A stretch of 45,587 nt of DNA from Conidiobolus incongruus B7586 (GCA_000697335.1 JNEM01009543.1:1-45587); one strand, 5' to 3'. Counted from the stretch's first letter, positions 11,379 through 23,599 are shown. Notes: generated from the letters alone by a model not told the origin. Made by a program: numbers and translations.

Positions 11379-12355
11379 AAATTAATCCATTCGAATTATA
11401 TTGTTCAAAATTATTACATTAAATCAAAAACTCAATTTTCTTCAAACACCTCAATACAAATTAAATTAATTCAAATCAAATCATGAATTATATATACACT
11501 ATTTTTTGTTTCAATACTTAAAGTTTAAAAATATTCATAAAATATATACAAAACAAATAATAAATTTAATAATCAATATTTAAAATGGATTGTGTTGATA
11601 TATTTTAATGAATTTTCAATTTATAAATATTGTAAAGATAATACTCTACATTATTTATTATAATAATTCATTAATATTCAAAAGGTTTGAGTTTGGAATA
11701 AATTCAACTTCCACATAATAATATAAGGCATAAAATTTCGCAAGATGAATAAGTTCATCAAATTTGTATTGATTCATCTTGATCGATTAAAAAAAATATA
11801 TATAAAGATGTCACAATGAAAAATATGATAACATTGTTTTAATATTTATAGAATTTAATATATTATAGTTAAATAAATACAATAAAATATTCAACACTAT
11901 TACATTATTCAATTAGTTATAATAAAATTGGTAAAAAATGAAGCATATATTAGTGACATCATCACAAGTCAGTGCATATTTGAATTTAATATAGTTCCAA
12001 TTTTTTCAATTATTTGTTATTCACGTATTGAAATCATATATTGTTATTAATGGAAATTTAAATTAATTGATTACTAACATTCCATAGAATCTACCTAAGA
12101 AATCCGACCATTTTTATAAATAAAATCCTGTTGAATATAATTTTTAATATTTAGTTCATAAATTGACATTAAAGTTCATCATCTTGAATATATGGATAAA
12201 TATCATAGATTTCAATTTGTAAGTATTAAATAATATTGTAAGAATTTGTCATCAGTTGAAAGTATTGTCCGAAAGTTTTAGTATATTAATCACAAATCAA
12301 AATCGAAAAACAATTAAGACTTAGTTTCAATTGACAATAATATCACAATTTAAAA
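11379..12355. other. Upstream region of amidase 2
   Basis: AT-rich, with no coding stretch or repeat recognised. Confidence 0.45.
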
Positions 12356-13999
12356 ATGAAAAATCAAAATTCAATTGAAGAAATTCAAGAACTATCAGCT
12401 TTAGAAGTAGCTAACAAAATCCGCTCGAGGAATTGGACTGCTAAAAAAGTGATGGAAACAGTGATTCAGATGACGGAACGGGCTAACGCATTTACCAACA
12501 GTGTAATTCTTCTGAAGGAACAGGAGGCGTTAGAAGCCGCTGAACGTTTGGATATCGATATTCAAGCTGGGATTTCATTTCCTGAATCCGAGTATCCTTT
12601 TCTGGGAGTTCCGCTATCAGTGAAAGATTCCTTCCATGTTAAAAATTGGCCAACTTGGGGCGGTTATCAGAGGTTAGGAGAGGTTGATCAACAAGAAGAT
12701 GCTACAATTGTTGCATTGTTGAGACAGTTGGGATGTATTCCCTATTGTAAAACTAATGTACCTCAATTTGGATTGACTACTGAGACCTCTAATCCAGTGT
12801 TTGGTGTCACTAAGAACCCTTATAATCCTGAGTTTACTTGTGGTGGAAGTAGTGGCGGTGAGGGTGCTCTAATCGGTGCGAGAGGCTCCATTTTGGGAAT
12901 CGGTAGTGATTCAGGAAGTAGCTTGAGAATTCCTGCGAGTTACTGCGGGATCTATTCGTTCAAACCAACTGCTGGACGATTTCCAATGGCTGGTCACTTT
13001 CGATTCTCTTCGGGCCAAGATTCGATTTTGACTTCTCCAGGGCCTATGGGTAGAAGTGTGGATGACCTTGCAGCTGTATTCCGTCATGTTATTCAGTTAA
13101 AACCTTGGGAAATTGATAGTGACAGCACTAAAACACCATATGAACCATTTCAATTTACTAAAGAGAAACGTTATAAGATTGGATATATTGTCAGCAATGG
13201 TGTATTCCCTTCGACTCCAGTATGTGAACGAGCGGTGTTAGAAGTGGTTGAATTATTGAAGAAAGAGGGACATGAAGTATTTGAATTCAAGATACCTGGA
13301 GCAGCTGAAGCGTACAAATTAGCTGGAGCTATCTTAGTATCGGATGGCTTAGATAATGCAAAGCGATTTATGACTTGGTCTGAATCGTATACTTCCTTAA
13401 TCTCACCATTAGTTAGAGTCCTTCAAATTCCAAACTTTGTCAAGAAATGTTTGCAGTATGCACTGGCAAATTTCTTGGGACAGAAGACATATAGCGATTT
13501 ATTGACCTTTTCAATCCTGCCAACTGTTGCCAAGTTATGGAATTATCAAGAGCAAAAGAATCAATTGGCGAAAGAAACTTTGGATGCTTGGATCAAAACT
13601 GGGGAGAAAGATGGCCATCAAATGGATGTATTAATATGTCCTGTTTCTGTATCACCACCCCAAAAACACGATACCTTCATTGCTATCAGTCCGTCGCTGT
13701 GGCCCTGTATGATCTTTAATTTATACAATTATCCAAGTGGTGTTATTCCTGTGACTAAAGTTGATGCTGATTTGGATCGAATGGATAATGTCAATCAATG
13801 GCTGAAAGAGAAATTACCTAAGGATTATAATAGAGGTTATTGGGCGCAAAAATTATGTTATTCATTTTATAATAGTAAAGAAATGGCAGGTTTACCTATT
13901 GGTGTTCAAATCGTGGGTAAGAAATCGAGTGATGAAAAGGTTTTAGAGTTTATGAAGTATATAGATAGTTTGGTTAAATTTGATCACAAATATAAATAG
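12356..13999 (+). CDS. FAAH-like amidase-signature hydrolase, copy 2
   Basis: An intronless gene of 547 residues, the same length as copy 1 and collinear with it. Triad residues are present: Lys90 (LSVKDS), Ser165 in GGSSGGE and Ser189 in GSDSGSS. The oxyanion/nucleophile loop, normally (D)IGGS, reads SGSS here: Ile is replaced by Ser186 and the second Gly by Ser188. Since the backbone amides of this loop hold the oxyanion in FAAH, activity or specificity may differ, or this copy may have turned to another role. The C-terminal half (LICPVSVSPPQ, SKEMAGLPIGVQI) is well conserved, and the exon is richer in G+C than copy 1, so the open frame appears to be under selection. No signal peptide or membrane anchor is evident. 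Substrate unknown. Confidence 0.92.
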   Translation: MKNQNSIEEIQELSALEVANKIRSRNWTAKKVMETVIQMTERANAFTNSVILLKEQEALEAAERLDIDIQAGISFPESEYPFLGVPLSVKDSFHVKNWPTWGGYQRLGEVDQQEDATIVALLRQLGCIPYCKTNVPQFGLTTETSNPVFGVTKNPYNPEFTCGGSSGGEGALIGARGSILGIGSDSGSSLRIPASYCGIYSFKPTAGRFPMAGHFRFSSGQDSILTSPGPMGRSVDDLAAVFRHVIQLKPWEIDSDSTKTPYEPFQFTKEKRYKIGYIVSNGVFPSTPVCERAVLEVVELLKKEGHEVFEFKIPGAAEAYKLAGAILVSDGLDNAKRFMTWSESYTSLISPLVRVLQIPNFVKKCLQYALANFLGQKTYSDLLTFSILPTVAKLWNYQEQKNQLAKETLDAWIKTGEKDGHQMDVLICPVSVSPPQKHDTFIAISPSLWPCMIFNLYNYPSGVIPVTKVDADLDRMDNVNQWLKEKLPKDYNRGYWAQKLCYSFYNSKEMAGLPIGVQIVGKKSSDEKVLEFMKYIDSLVKFDHKYK

Positions 14000-14492
14000 T
14001 TATCAAGTATCTTAAAATATTTTCCAAATTCTTATCTTTCAAATCATTACAAGAGTAAATATTTTATAATCGATTTAATTTTAGTTATATCAATTAAATT
14101 TTATACAATATTATTAGAATTAATTTATATGAAATAGCTGTATTAATAAATTAAAATTATATATCAATTATAAAATTAATTCTGTAAGAAATTCTAAATT
14201 GGATATAAATATTTTTCAAATTATTGAATAGCTGGTCAATTGTTTATACAGGTGAAGATAAAAGTCACAAAAATCAGATTTAAATAAATTGGAAATATAT
14301 TTTTAAAACAAACAAATGGAATTGAAATCAAGGTGCATTGATTGAAATCCATATTTAAAACTGATACAATTACATGATACAGACTTTTATGACTTAATAA
14401 TTAAAATTCAGTATTTATAAACATTACCTATCTTTTATAATATAATTTTATTTATTTATTTTATTATCCTAGTATCAAAAAACATACTTAAA
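14000..14492. other. Convergent intergenic region, amidase 2 / POP3
   Basis: The 3' flanks of two convergent genes. AT-rich, with nothing specific recognised. Confidence 0.5.
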
Positions 14493-15341
14493 TTATTTAA
14501 TCTTTCCAATTTCTTGAGATTGAGTTTGTTTTAATTTCTTTCTTTCTGACCTCAATAATTTTTTGCTATTCTTGGGCTTGTGAGCAATTTTCACCATTTT
14601 GACTCTCAATTGCATCAGTTCGGGCTTGACGGTGTCTTGGAATTGGATTTGAGAGTCCAGTTTGAGATAATTTGATAAGGCGACTTTGGGTAGGGTTTGG
14701 ATGGTATTTTGTAAAGGATCGAAGATTTGTGAAGTGTTCTAAATTGATGAAAATATAAATATGTGGTATTTTTTGATAATTATGGGTATTACCTTTATAC
14801 CAATCACTGAACAACATCTCATCCCCAAAATATTAGCCAATTCACTCTGCGAGCCTTTTGGTAATGTTACAATGGGTAAAGAAGTATCAAATTGCTGTAA
14901 TAATTTTGGCAAATGATCGATAAATATACCACAGTTGATATCTTCTTTGCACACCAATATTAAATTAATTGTTGGCTGTATATTTGTTTTTATAGCTTTT
15001 TGCAATAGTCGAGTAACTGAGTTATTCCTAATTATTACGAATTCTAAAGCCTTAGAACGAATTTTGTCTTTTGGTGAGTCGCTTATATTCGACTTTAATA
15101 TTCTATTTTAAATTTAAATTAATATTAGTATAAAAATTGGTAATTAATTATAATTGCTTAGTATCTACTCAAAAAATTGTTTAAATATAGTTTGTTGAAT
15201 ATCTGTATCAATGGTTGGCCTGTACAATAAATAAATTAAAAACATTCACATTCAATTTATTAACTTTTACCATAATGGTTTTAATGGATTATACAAATTT
15301 GGTTTTGATTCTATTTTATTTAATTCGTTTTTAGGTGCCAT
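14493..15341 (-). CDS. POP3: RNase P/MRP subunit Pop3 (Rpp38-like, L7Ae fold)
   Basis: Spliced minus-strand gene: exons 15341-15271, 15219-15169, 15102-14793 and 14738-14493 (introns of 51, 66 and 54 nt) give 225 residues. The N-terminus reads NPLKPLWPTID, like the start of Pop3/Rpp38 proteins. The third exon is an L7Ae-type RNA-binding domain (about residues 55-144): RSKALEFVIIRNNSVTR, then LILVCKEDI, the LPKLLQQ helix, and the LPKGSQSELANILGMRCCSV segment near its end. The C-terminus is Lys-rich (KPKNSKKLLRSERKK), as expected for an RNA-bound nuclear protein. Family knowledge: this subunit binds RNase P and RNase MRP RNA and acts in tRNA and rRNA processing. Snu13/Nhp2-type L7Ae proteins are shorter, so Pop3/Rpp38 fits best. 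Start codon near 15341; divergent from NSE4. Confidence 0.82.
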
Positions 15342-15919
15342 TGTTTTTTAATATTGATATTTTTTTTCTCGGGAATATATTATTTAATCAATTTTCAAAA
15401 TAATTTTTATTTATGGGATTATCTTATCTAATTTTTAATTGATAATAGGAATTTTGAAAGAAAATTTAATAACCAACAAGCTTTTGAAGGATTATCTTAT
15501 CAAACAAAGGATTAATCTTAATAAAATTTTTGTAAATAATGAATAATTAAATAATTATATATATTCATATATTTTTAAGTGAATTGTAAAATTTTTTGAA
15601 ATATTATTTGTCTAAATCTCTAACTACTCATGATTTAATAATGATTAAAGTGAACTATTAAAACTAGTATTTTTTTTACTTAAAAATTGGTTACATGTTT
15701 TTCAATTCTATATACAATCTTAATAATTTTAATAAATATGATTTGGTCAAATTATTTTCAAAAAATAATCCCATAAAATAAAATTGACTCAATCGCCAAA
15801 ATATTAATTCTGATTCATTTCTAAGTCATTCATTGTATAAAATTATTTAAAGAAATTTAATTAACTATTATATATTATTTTCGTATCATATATAAATTAT
15901 TCAGAGTTAATAAAATATA
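15342..15919. promoter_or_regulatory. Shared 5' region between divergent POP3 and NSE4
   Basis: A 578-bp AT-rich gap between two start codons facing away from each other must hold both promoters. I see no specific motif that stands out from the background. Confidence 0.4.
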
Positions 15920-17253
15920 ATGAGTGCAATTTTACAACGTGAAAAACCTCAATCGAGCTCGGAAGCGAATCAAAGCGTTATGAGTGTGAACACCTCGACC
16001 ATTTCCAACCAACATCAGCAGCAGGAGGATGAATCCATGTTGGCTACACAATTGCCAGATTTGGACGATTTGGTCGAAGACGCTCAAGTTAAGGAGAATA
16101 ATAGAAAATTGAGAAAGAGGTATAGGAAATTGTTGACAGAATTAGAAGGTATTTGGAAATATTAAATATATGGCAATAATGATATTTATTGGTGAGTTTA
16201 GAATCACAGAATGATATTGAAAATAATACTACGGAACATTTAATTGATCATTTGACTAAGGCTAATGAACTTTATTCTCAAGGTTTTATCATATATCAAT
16301 TACCGATATTATACATCCACATAGTAACACACTTCTAGTAAACAGTACATTTGAAGCCACACTTGACTCCCGTCTCCTAGTAATGGCAGCCGATATGGGA
16401 GTGAAAAGAGCCAGGAAAATGCGAGGAAAGACGAAAGATTTCAGTTTAGAATTGTTCAAATCGTGTCTGTTCCACAAGTTGGGTTTAGACAATGAGGATG
16501 GCGATGAAGAGTATGCTCAGCAGGATCTGATTAATAGATGGTCCGAATTGGATGAAATTGCTTCGAAGCACTTACAGCCGGTTCCAGGGATTAAGTTTTT
16601 GTAAGTGATTGTTAAATGGATTTGGAATTATTGGTATTAATTATGTGGTTACTTTAGATTGGGCCCTTTAAGTATTCAACATAAAGCTAGAACTATTAAA
16701 GGTACTAGAAATACGCTAAATACATCGGGTCAGCCTACAGCTGTACCCAAAGTAGTAAGTACCCTTCCAGCATATTATCATATATATCTCAAATCCAATA
16801 TTTAGATCGACAGTAACGACACAGAAACTGAAAACGACACGACAGCCAACGTAATAATAGTAGCGAACACTCTAGCCAAGTGCAGTCCCATCAATCTCTT
16901 CAAATTCGTAATCAACCCTTTAAGCTATGGACAAACCATCGAGAATATTTTCTTCCTAAGTTTTTTAATAAGGGATGGTAGAGCTAAAATAGAGATTGAT
17001 CAAGATAATCATCCCATTTTATGTAAACGACCATTATTATCATTTATTTAAAATACTAACTATTTTTACAGCGAGTAGTCAACCTCCAACCCATGAAGAC
17101 TATCGCAAAGGATTGATTAAGAGGCAGTGGATTTTTGAAATGGACCAAATGACTTGGAAGGGTATGGTTAAATTATTTAATTTGAAAAGGCCTGTAATTC
17201 CACATAGGTCTTACGAAATCGAGAGAGATGAATCGAATGCTTCGTGGCAGTAA
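15920..17253 (+). CDS. NSE4: SMC5-SMC6 complex kleisin subunit Nse4
   Basis: Six exons (15920-16148, 16202-16282, 16339-16600, 16658-16754, 16806-17022, 17072-17253) join in frame to 355 residues, usual for Nse4. The first ~50 residues are Ser/Gln-rich and disordered. They are followed by NRKLRKRYRKLLTELE, the conserved N-terminal Nse4 helix that contacts the Smc6 neck. A central helical part (MAADMGVKRARKM, ELFKSCLFHKLG) and GPLSIQHKARTIK follow. The C-terminal winged-helix domain contains PLSYGQTIENIFFLSFLI and RDGRAKI. In known systems Nse4 bridges the Smc5 and Smc6 heads and works in DNA repair and replication-fork maintenance. Intron 5 has a perfect TACTAAC branch point (17054-17060). 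The acceptor of intron 2 was chosen at 16338 because nearer AGs give a stop. Confidence 0.9.
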
Positions 17254-17820
17254 TAGCTTTGGATTAGTGTAAAATATTATGATTTCATTATTTGTGTGGT
17301 CATATGTTAGAACTTTATGATTTGAGATGATTTCTATTGTTAAGAATGTAAAACTCTGTAATATGCAATTTATATAGCTTTTTAAAGTATTTTAAATATT
17401 TCATTATTTTGAATATAACTGTTTGTAATAAATATTCAAATCAATACATTAACTTATAATTCAATTTTCATATCATTTGTATTTGATAATATCAATGATT
17501 CATTTTCATTTGATTAATTGTAAGTTATAGTTATTTTTTATTTAAGAAAACCAATCCAAATATTTGAATTATATGATCGAAATTGATTAATTTTCTATTT
17601 GAAAATTTATAAATATGATCATCGTAATAGTATATTATTCAATAAACAAAATGTTTGGAAACTAATTATATTTCAAAAGTTATATATCAAATTTAAATGA
17701 ATTCATTATTTTAGTGACTGCGAATCCAAAACCCAAATATTGAATTTCAATTAAATTTCACTATAAATTCAATAAATTCATTTTAACTTCATCCACTCAA
17801 TCTTAACTATAAAATATAAA
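17254..17820. other. Intergenic NSE4 / F-box gene
   Basis: AT-rich. The 3' flank of NSE4 and 5' flank of the next gene; no motif stands out. Confidence 0.45.
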
Positions 17821-19284
17821 ATGGAAAATAACAATACCACAAAACTAGATGACATAATTCATCAAATTAAAAAATTATCAACTCAAGATAAAACTCAATT
17901 GTAAAAAGCATTTAGATATCATTCTATTCATAACTAATCACAATTTTCTAGTTTTGATACTCTTATTCAACAAGCTAGTGCTTTAGACTGTTATTTGTTA
18001 CAAAAGAGTTTAAATGACCAAAATAGAGGTAAATTCAACTTAATAAAGTATTTACCAAAGGACCTAAGTCTATTGGTTTTTAAGTATTTGGAAGGTGATG
18101 ATATTTTAAATTGTTTTATTGTAAAATTATATTATTATCAATATGATGAATTGTTAATTAGTTCGTTATAGTCATGCAAATCTTGGCACTTATTACTAAA
18201 AGATGAAAGCTTTTGGTATAAAAAATATTTTCAAAACTTGTTAATTGGAGAATTGGACCCTTTGGACCAAAGGAAAGATATTTCTTACTTTAAAAAGTAT
18301 ACACTGCTGTTGCATCGTAAGAGGAATTGGTCGCTGGGCCTGCCGAGTCGTACGTCATCGGCTATCTTTCCGTATAATATCGATAAGACTATGCTTTTGG
18401 GCCCTAAGGAACTACTCGTGGTGGGTGATAATAGGGAGGTGAGATTGATTCATATTCTGAAAAGATGGTCTATCACAAGCTGGAAATTGCCTCAGATTTG
18501 TATTTTGTTGGATTTGGATTGGGATAATGGTCTGTTACTTGCGTGTCCATATGGTAGAGAGTGTTATGTTATAAATATTCATAATGGGAGTTTGGTAAAT
18601 AGGTTAATTGGCCATACTTCGCTGGTTACACATGGTGCTTTCTCATCAAAGTATATTATTACACAGTCTGGCGATCATACAATCGAACTTTGGTGTAAAA
18701 GAAATTATCAGTTGGTTCACACTATTCCAATTTATGAGTATCCCATCCTAGCATTAAAGATCATTTCAGATACTAATTTACTATTAATAGTGAATGTATT
18801 TGGGTTTATTCAACTCTACGATTTAGCCACTTTACAAATCATTCAAACATTCCATCCCCTAAATTGGACTAGGGACACAATTGACTCTACGGATAACAAT
18901 CAATTCAAACACTTTTCAATCTACCACCATACGATTGTACTTACCCAAAGCACCATGATATTCAATATCCATTACAACTCAAACACAAACAATCTCCAAT
19001 TAATCAAACTCAAACTACATAGCTCCATCATTCGATCCATATCATTGAATGCCATGGGCCTCGTCATCGGCAATTTTACGTACAATTCCATCACATCGTC
19101 AATGGTACACTTCTGGGACTTAGAATCTCCTACAAACAGTATCATTCCTATAGAGTGCAAACCCAGTTTCAATTTTGTAGCGCTCTGCAGCAACAATAAC
19201 ACTGTGGTACTGAGTGGTAAGACCAATACCGATACTTTATTTTGGTTGGATTTTTTACCCATTCAAAACCAGCTAACTTTATGA
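17821..19284 (+). CDS. F-box / WD40-type protein (SCF substrate receptor)
   Basis: Three exons (17821-17900, 17952-18120, 18172-19284; two 51-nt introns) give 453 residues. Residues 58 to about 105 form a clear F-box (IKYLPKDLSLLVFKYLEG..., then SCKSWHLLLKDESFW across the second intron), the part that binds Skp1. The rest is a weakly conserved beta-propeller. The best single blade is GHTSLVTHGAFSS followed by SGDHTIELW, a GH...W(D)-type WD40 unit, and several shorter blades flank it. This domain order is that of Fbw7/Cdc4- or Met30-like receptors, which bring substrates to the SCF ubiquitin ligase, but the propeller is too diverged to name an orthologue. Both donors begin GTAAAA. The last exon is uninterrupted for 371 codons. 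Confidence 0.78.
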
Positions 19285-19772
19285 AGGGTTATTTATTTGG
19301 AATTATATAATCCAACATATATTATTCTTAATGAGTTTTTCAAACAAAATTCCAAGTTACGTATGCTATTCCATTAAATATATTTATCAGCTGTCGATAA
19401 TTTGACCAAATCCATTGCTGATCTTTAACTGTAAGAATGATTGTCAGTTGGAGAGGAAAAAAGTTTTTTATAAAGGAATTGTCTTATCCTCAACTTCAAT
19501 GGTAAACAGCTAATTTAATAGAATTTAATATTATATATGATAAAAAAATATAAAAACTATCAATTAATAATCTGCCAAAACCAATATGAAAAATAAAATT
19601 TTTGAAAGCTAGTAGAATTTATGTTATTAATTTATTTTAATTCGATTGAAATTTTGTCATTTTAGAAACATCTTTATAAACTTCATTTTGAGTGACATAG
19701 ATAATGGGACCATATTACATTAAGTTATCAATAATAATATGTTTTTTATTGATTTAAATATTTAAACTTTTT
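19285..19772. other. Convergent intergenic region, F-box gene / QPRT
   Basis: The 3' flanks of two convergent genes. Nothing specific recognised. Confidence 0.5.
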
Positions 19773-20765
19773 CTATTTTTGAATTTTCAAAGAGAAATCA
19801 ACGGGAGTGACACCATAATTTAATCCACTCATACTGATAATATCGATATTGGGGCCAAAATAAGAGGTAATATTGTCAATATTAATACCTCCAGAAGCTT
19901 CCAACAAGAAGTTGTACCTGCCCTTATATTGCTCCTTCAAAGATTTGGCGACTTGGTGCAATTCGGGCGGTGAAATATTGTCCAACATGATGATATCAGC
20001 ACCACTTTCAATAGCTTCTTTGGCTTCTTGTTCGGAACCGACTTCGACGTCGATCTTCATACTGAAGCCACCAACGCTCTTGGCGGCTTGGACGGCTTCT
20101 GTGATACTACCGCGACTCCAAATGTGGTTGTCTTTGAGCATGATCATGCTACTGAGATCCATACGATGCATGTCACAGCCTCCAACTAACATACCATACT
20201 TTTCAACGAGACGGAAACCGGGCGTAGTCTTTCTACTACCAGCAATCACACCTTGAAATCCTTCCTTTTCCTTAAGAGCGGTAAATTTGCGGCATCTAAC
20301 CAAAAAATCAACACAAATTTTAAAATCTAAATAAAATAAACTTACTGAGTTGCGATAGAACTGCATCTGCCAAAAATATTGAGAGCTAATCTCTCGCCAA
20401 TTAAAATATCTTTACATTGACCAGTAACTTTAGCGACGGGTACCTTCTTAGCACCAAACTGTTCAGGATCAATAACAGTACCCTCTTCATAGTGCCATTC
20501 AACTTTGCAGTTAGTCAAGCGGAAGACTTCGTTGAAGAATGGAATACCAGCTAATACTGACTATTTCCCAACCCATTGTTAATTTTGATACAATTATTTA
20601 TGTTGATATTTTACTTACATAACTCTTACAATATAAAACAGCGACTTCTTGTTTGACACCGACTACAAAACCACCATAGTCTAAAGAAGGGATATCTTCC
20701 TGTAGCCAATTCGCGATAGTTTGATGCCATTGAGGTGGTAATAAATGTTCGTATTGTTTACTCAT
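19773..20765 (-). CDS. QPRT: Quinolinate phosphoribosyltransferase
   Basis: Minus-strand exons 20765-20619, 20560-20346 and 20295-19773 (introns of 58 and 50 nt) give 294 residues, the normal length. The enzyme joins quinolinate and PRPP to make nicotinate mononucleotide, releasing pyrophosphate and CO2, in de novo NAD synthesis. Signature residues are visible: SRKTTPGFR (Arg142, Lys143), the [10 protein letters not shown] segment (His164, Arg165), LKDNH (Lys174-His177), the acidic [23 protein letters not shown], and a C-terminal [18 protein letters not shown]. All substrate-binding positions that I can recognise are kept. The exon is G+C-rich against its flanks, which suggests strong constraint. 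BNA6 is the yeast name. No regulatory signal is visible. Confidence 0.96.
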
Positions 20766-21816
20766 ATTTATAATAATTATTATTATTTTGTTTTTTTTAT
20801 ATTATTCCCAAAGTTGAAATCATCCATATATAATCAATGTGGTTATTTATTTTAATTATGGGATTGATATTTGAGGTCTTAAGAACAGTCCATTATAAAA
20901 TTATTTGGGAAATTTTTTAAATGATATCTGCTATTAAAAATCAACCTTGCCAAATAAAAAGTATGAGTCTTTACATGTTGAATTACGAAAAAATTGGAAA
21001 ATATAGAGGTATTAACTATATATTCTTAATACTTCGATTAGACTTGAATTATTACTAATAAAGTTTAGTAAACTTAGAATTTAGTTCGATGAAATTAGAG
21101 TATACCATATCAATAAATAATATTATTGTTATATAACTACAACACACAATATTAAAAATAAGTTGGGACTGAATTTTGAGAGAATAATAGATTAATCAGG
21201 ATATTAAAAAGATAGGGATACTGAGTCAGATGATATTTTCTCGAAGTTTAGTAATCACAATTCAACATTGAACTTATATTGCTAATTTCAAATGATATAA
21301 TTTTATAGATAATGTGGCAATTATTTGAAGTGCAATTAATTAAATATAATGAAATAATATATGTAAGAGAATTTTTATTAATTAAACTAAATATTTCTAA
21401 TTTCATTTGGATTGAATCTAATATTGAGGTATATTTATGATCTAAATAAACTACCAGAGGTTTTTAAATATATAGTGATAATTTTTACAAACTCTAGCTG
21501 ATAAATATTTGGCTTCATGTTGTGTAATTTAAATATGGCAAAATTAGAATCTTTTAGTAGTTGATATGTTAATACTCATCATATGGTATTTTAAAATAGA
21601 ATATATTCATGGTATAATGATATTTGGTTGCTCATGTTGGAAAAAAATTCTAGTAAATTAATCAGAGAGATATTAATAAATATTCTCATATTCTTTTTAA
21701 ATCATATATAACATTAAATTTAACAATCGTATGTTAAAAATATTTTAAATTTACTGCTTCTCAACTATCAAGCTTAAATAAAATTTATTTTTCAATTATG
21801 AACCCATTTAAATTCT
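20766..21816. other. Intergenic, 5' flank of QPRT and beyond
   Basis: AT-rich, with no gene or repeat recognised. Confidence 0.5.
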
Positions 21817-22256
21817 TTAACCATTCCCGAAACTTCCAATGATTCTGAGCACGCCTATCAATATTTAATTAAGGCCGAGATAAACTATCACTTGCAACAC
21901 AGATTTTTGGTTATTGTTTTACAATAATGTTTAATTTCAAAAAGTACAGCAGCAAATACACTATTACCGTCTTCAGTCAAATATGAGCAAATATGATTAT
22001 TCCTGCTTCTAAAATTCAATATTTTACAATCTCATCAACAAGTCTTAAACATTAGAATAGAACAGAAAAGATTAAAACCATATGAACTTTAGGTAAATTC
22101 AAGTTTCACCCAGTTTCCAATATTTGACAACTTCTCAATCAACCTAAAAAGCCACGCCCGACCTAGAAACTTACGATACAAGAGTCTCTTTGAAACGTCA
22201 AAATTAACACCTTAAAAAAGCTTCCCGAATATGAAATCGTGTGATATATTAGATTG
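21817..22256 (+). pseudogene. Decayed open frame, family unknown
   Basis: In one plus-strand frame about 147 codons are interrupted by only about four stops. The residues are well mixed (LTIPETSNDSEHAYQYLIK, then HQQVLNIRIEQKRLKPYEL, then SHARPRNLRYKSLFETS), and the local G+C is higher than around it. In random sequence this rich in A+T, stops would be several times more frequent. I do not recognise the family. A decayed transcription-factor-like gene, or an N-terminal piece of the Fanzor-like relic further on, are both possible but unproven. Confidence 0.35.
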
Positions 22257-23599
22257 AAATTTAGCCTCAAATCAAATAGTTTTTATATTTATTAAAAAAT
22301 TTTATAAACGGATTATTCTCTAAAATTATTATTATTTTGAAAAACATTGTTGTTAACAATTTAAATTCCATAGGTTCATCTTTAAAAAACTATCACATAA
22401 CTAATAGTTTTGTTAAATCCACAAAAAGCATGATTTAACAAGGGAACTTAAAGATTACTTTTTAAAATATCTAATTATTTTATAACTAAGATTAATTAAA
22501 TATATTATACAAAAATGAAGAAAATAAAATACAACATAAAAAAAGACATTAAAAAATTTCAAAAAACTGATAGAAAAAAAACAAAATTAAGCTGTTTCCA
22601 AACCTTAACAAGAAGATATATTGATAGAACGGTTTAGAGTAATAAACTAGACTTATAATCAATATTTCAGAATGGTTGACAGGAGTAAATAAAATAAATT
22701 AAAAAACTAATATCAAATATGTAAATATAAAAAGCTCAAAGGATGAAATCTAGTTGGTATTAGAAATTACTTATATTTAAACATAACAATACACAACTTC
22801 CTAAAAATATAAAGACCAATTTTATCACTCACAAGAAATAATATAATATAAAAGTATATAAAATTAATTTGAGTTATTATTAATTTTAATTACTAGATAA
22901 AAAATGTTTTCCACTATGCCTATTTTAATAGCAAGCTAATTCAAACAACTAGACCATTTCCAGAAAAGCTCAATTATAGTTATTACCTTTAAATGATAAA
23001 ATTTGTTATAGATATTAATTGTGATATATTTCGTTTTGAATTTATTTTATGTTCATTTTATCACATTTAATCATATTTTACTGATATATAATATTGAATT
23101 CATATTTTAAAATATTTAATTATTCAATACTATACCCTTAAGTATTATATAATTTATTTTTTGATTATTGTAAACTTAATACCAATACCTTATATTGTTG
23201 AATTAACTTAATATTTTTATGTAAACTTATAATAAAGATATTTCATTATTTTTAATTAATCTAATTATTAAAAATTACAAATATAAAATTAAATAATCAT
23301 AATTGATATTATCTTCCTCTACATATAAATTAAATATCCATATTATTCTATTATTATTAAACTTCAAGAACACATTTTGATACCACTAAAAATTAATTAA
23401 GATAATAAAGCTTTTTTGTGAAATATAAAAAAAGAATTTTAGATTTTGATCCAAACATATAATCTTTTACAACTAATTACTCTTTTTTAATTAGATTGTA
23501 ACTTGAGTAAAAAAGATATTGAGAGAATTCATTGTTTCTATTTTACTTATAATAAGTTATAAATCAGATAATCTTAAAGAAATCTACTAAGGAAAATAT
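22257..23599. other. Very AT-rich gap before the Fanzor-like relic
   Basis: Mostly poly-A/T tracts. A lysine-rich open piece near 22515-22640 may be a remnant of the upstream half of the Fanzor-like gene, but I cannot show this. Confidence 0.3.

Noticed and set aside
13537-13719. A 60-codon frame inside amidase 2
   Set aside because: It is an out-of-frame shadow of the amidase coding sequence.
18972-19262. A 96-codon minus-strand frame
   Set aside because: It is antisense to the WD40 part of the F-box gene.
19873-20256. A 127-codon plus-strand frame
   Set aside because: It is the antisense shadow of the QPRT gene.
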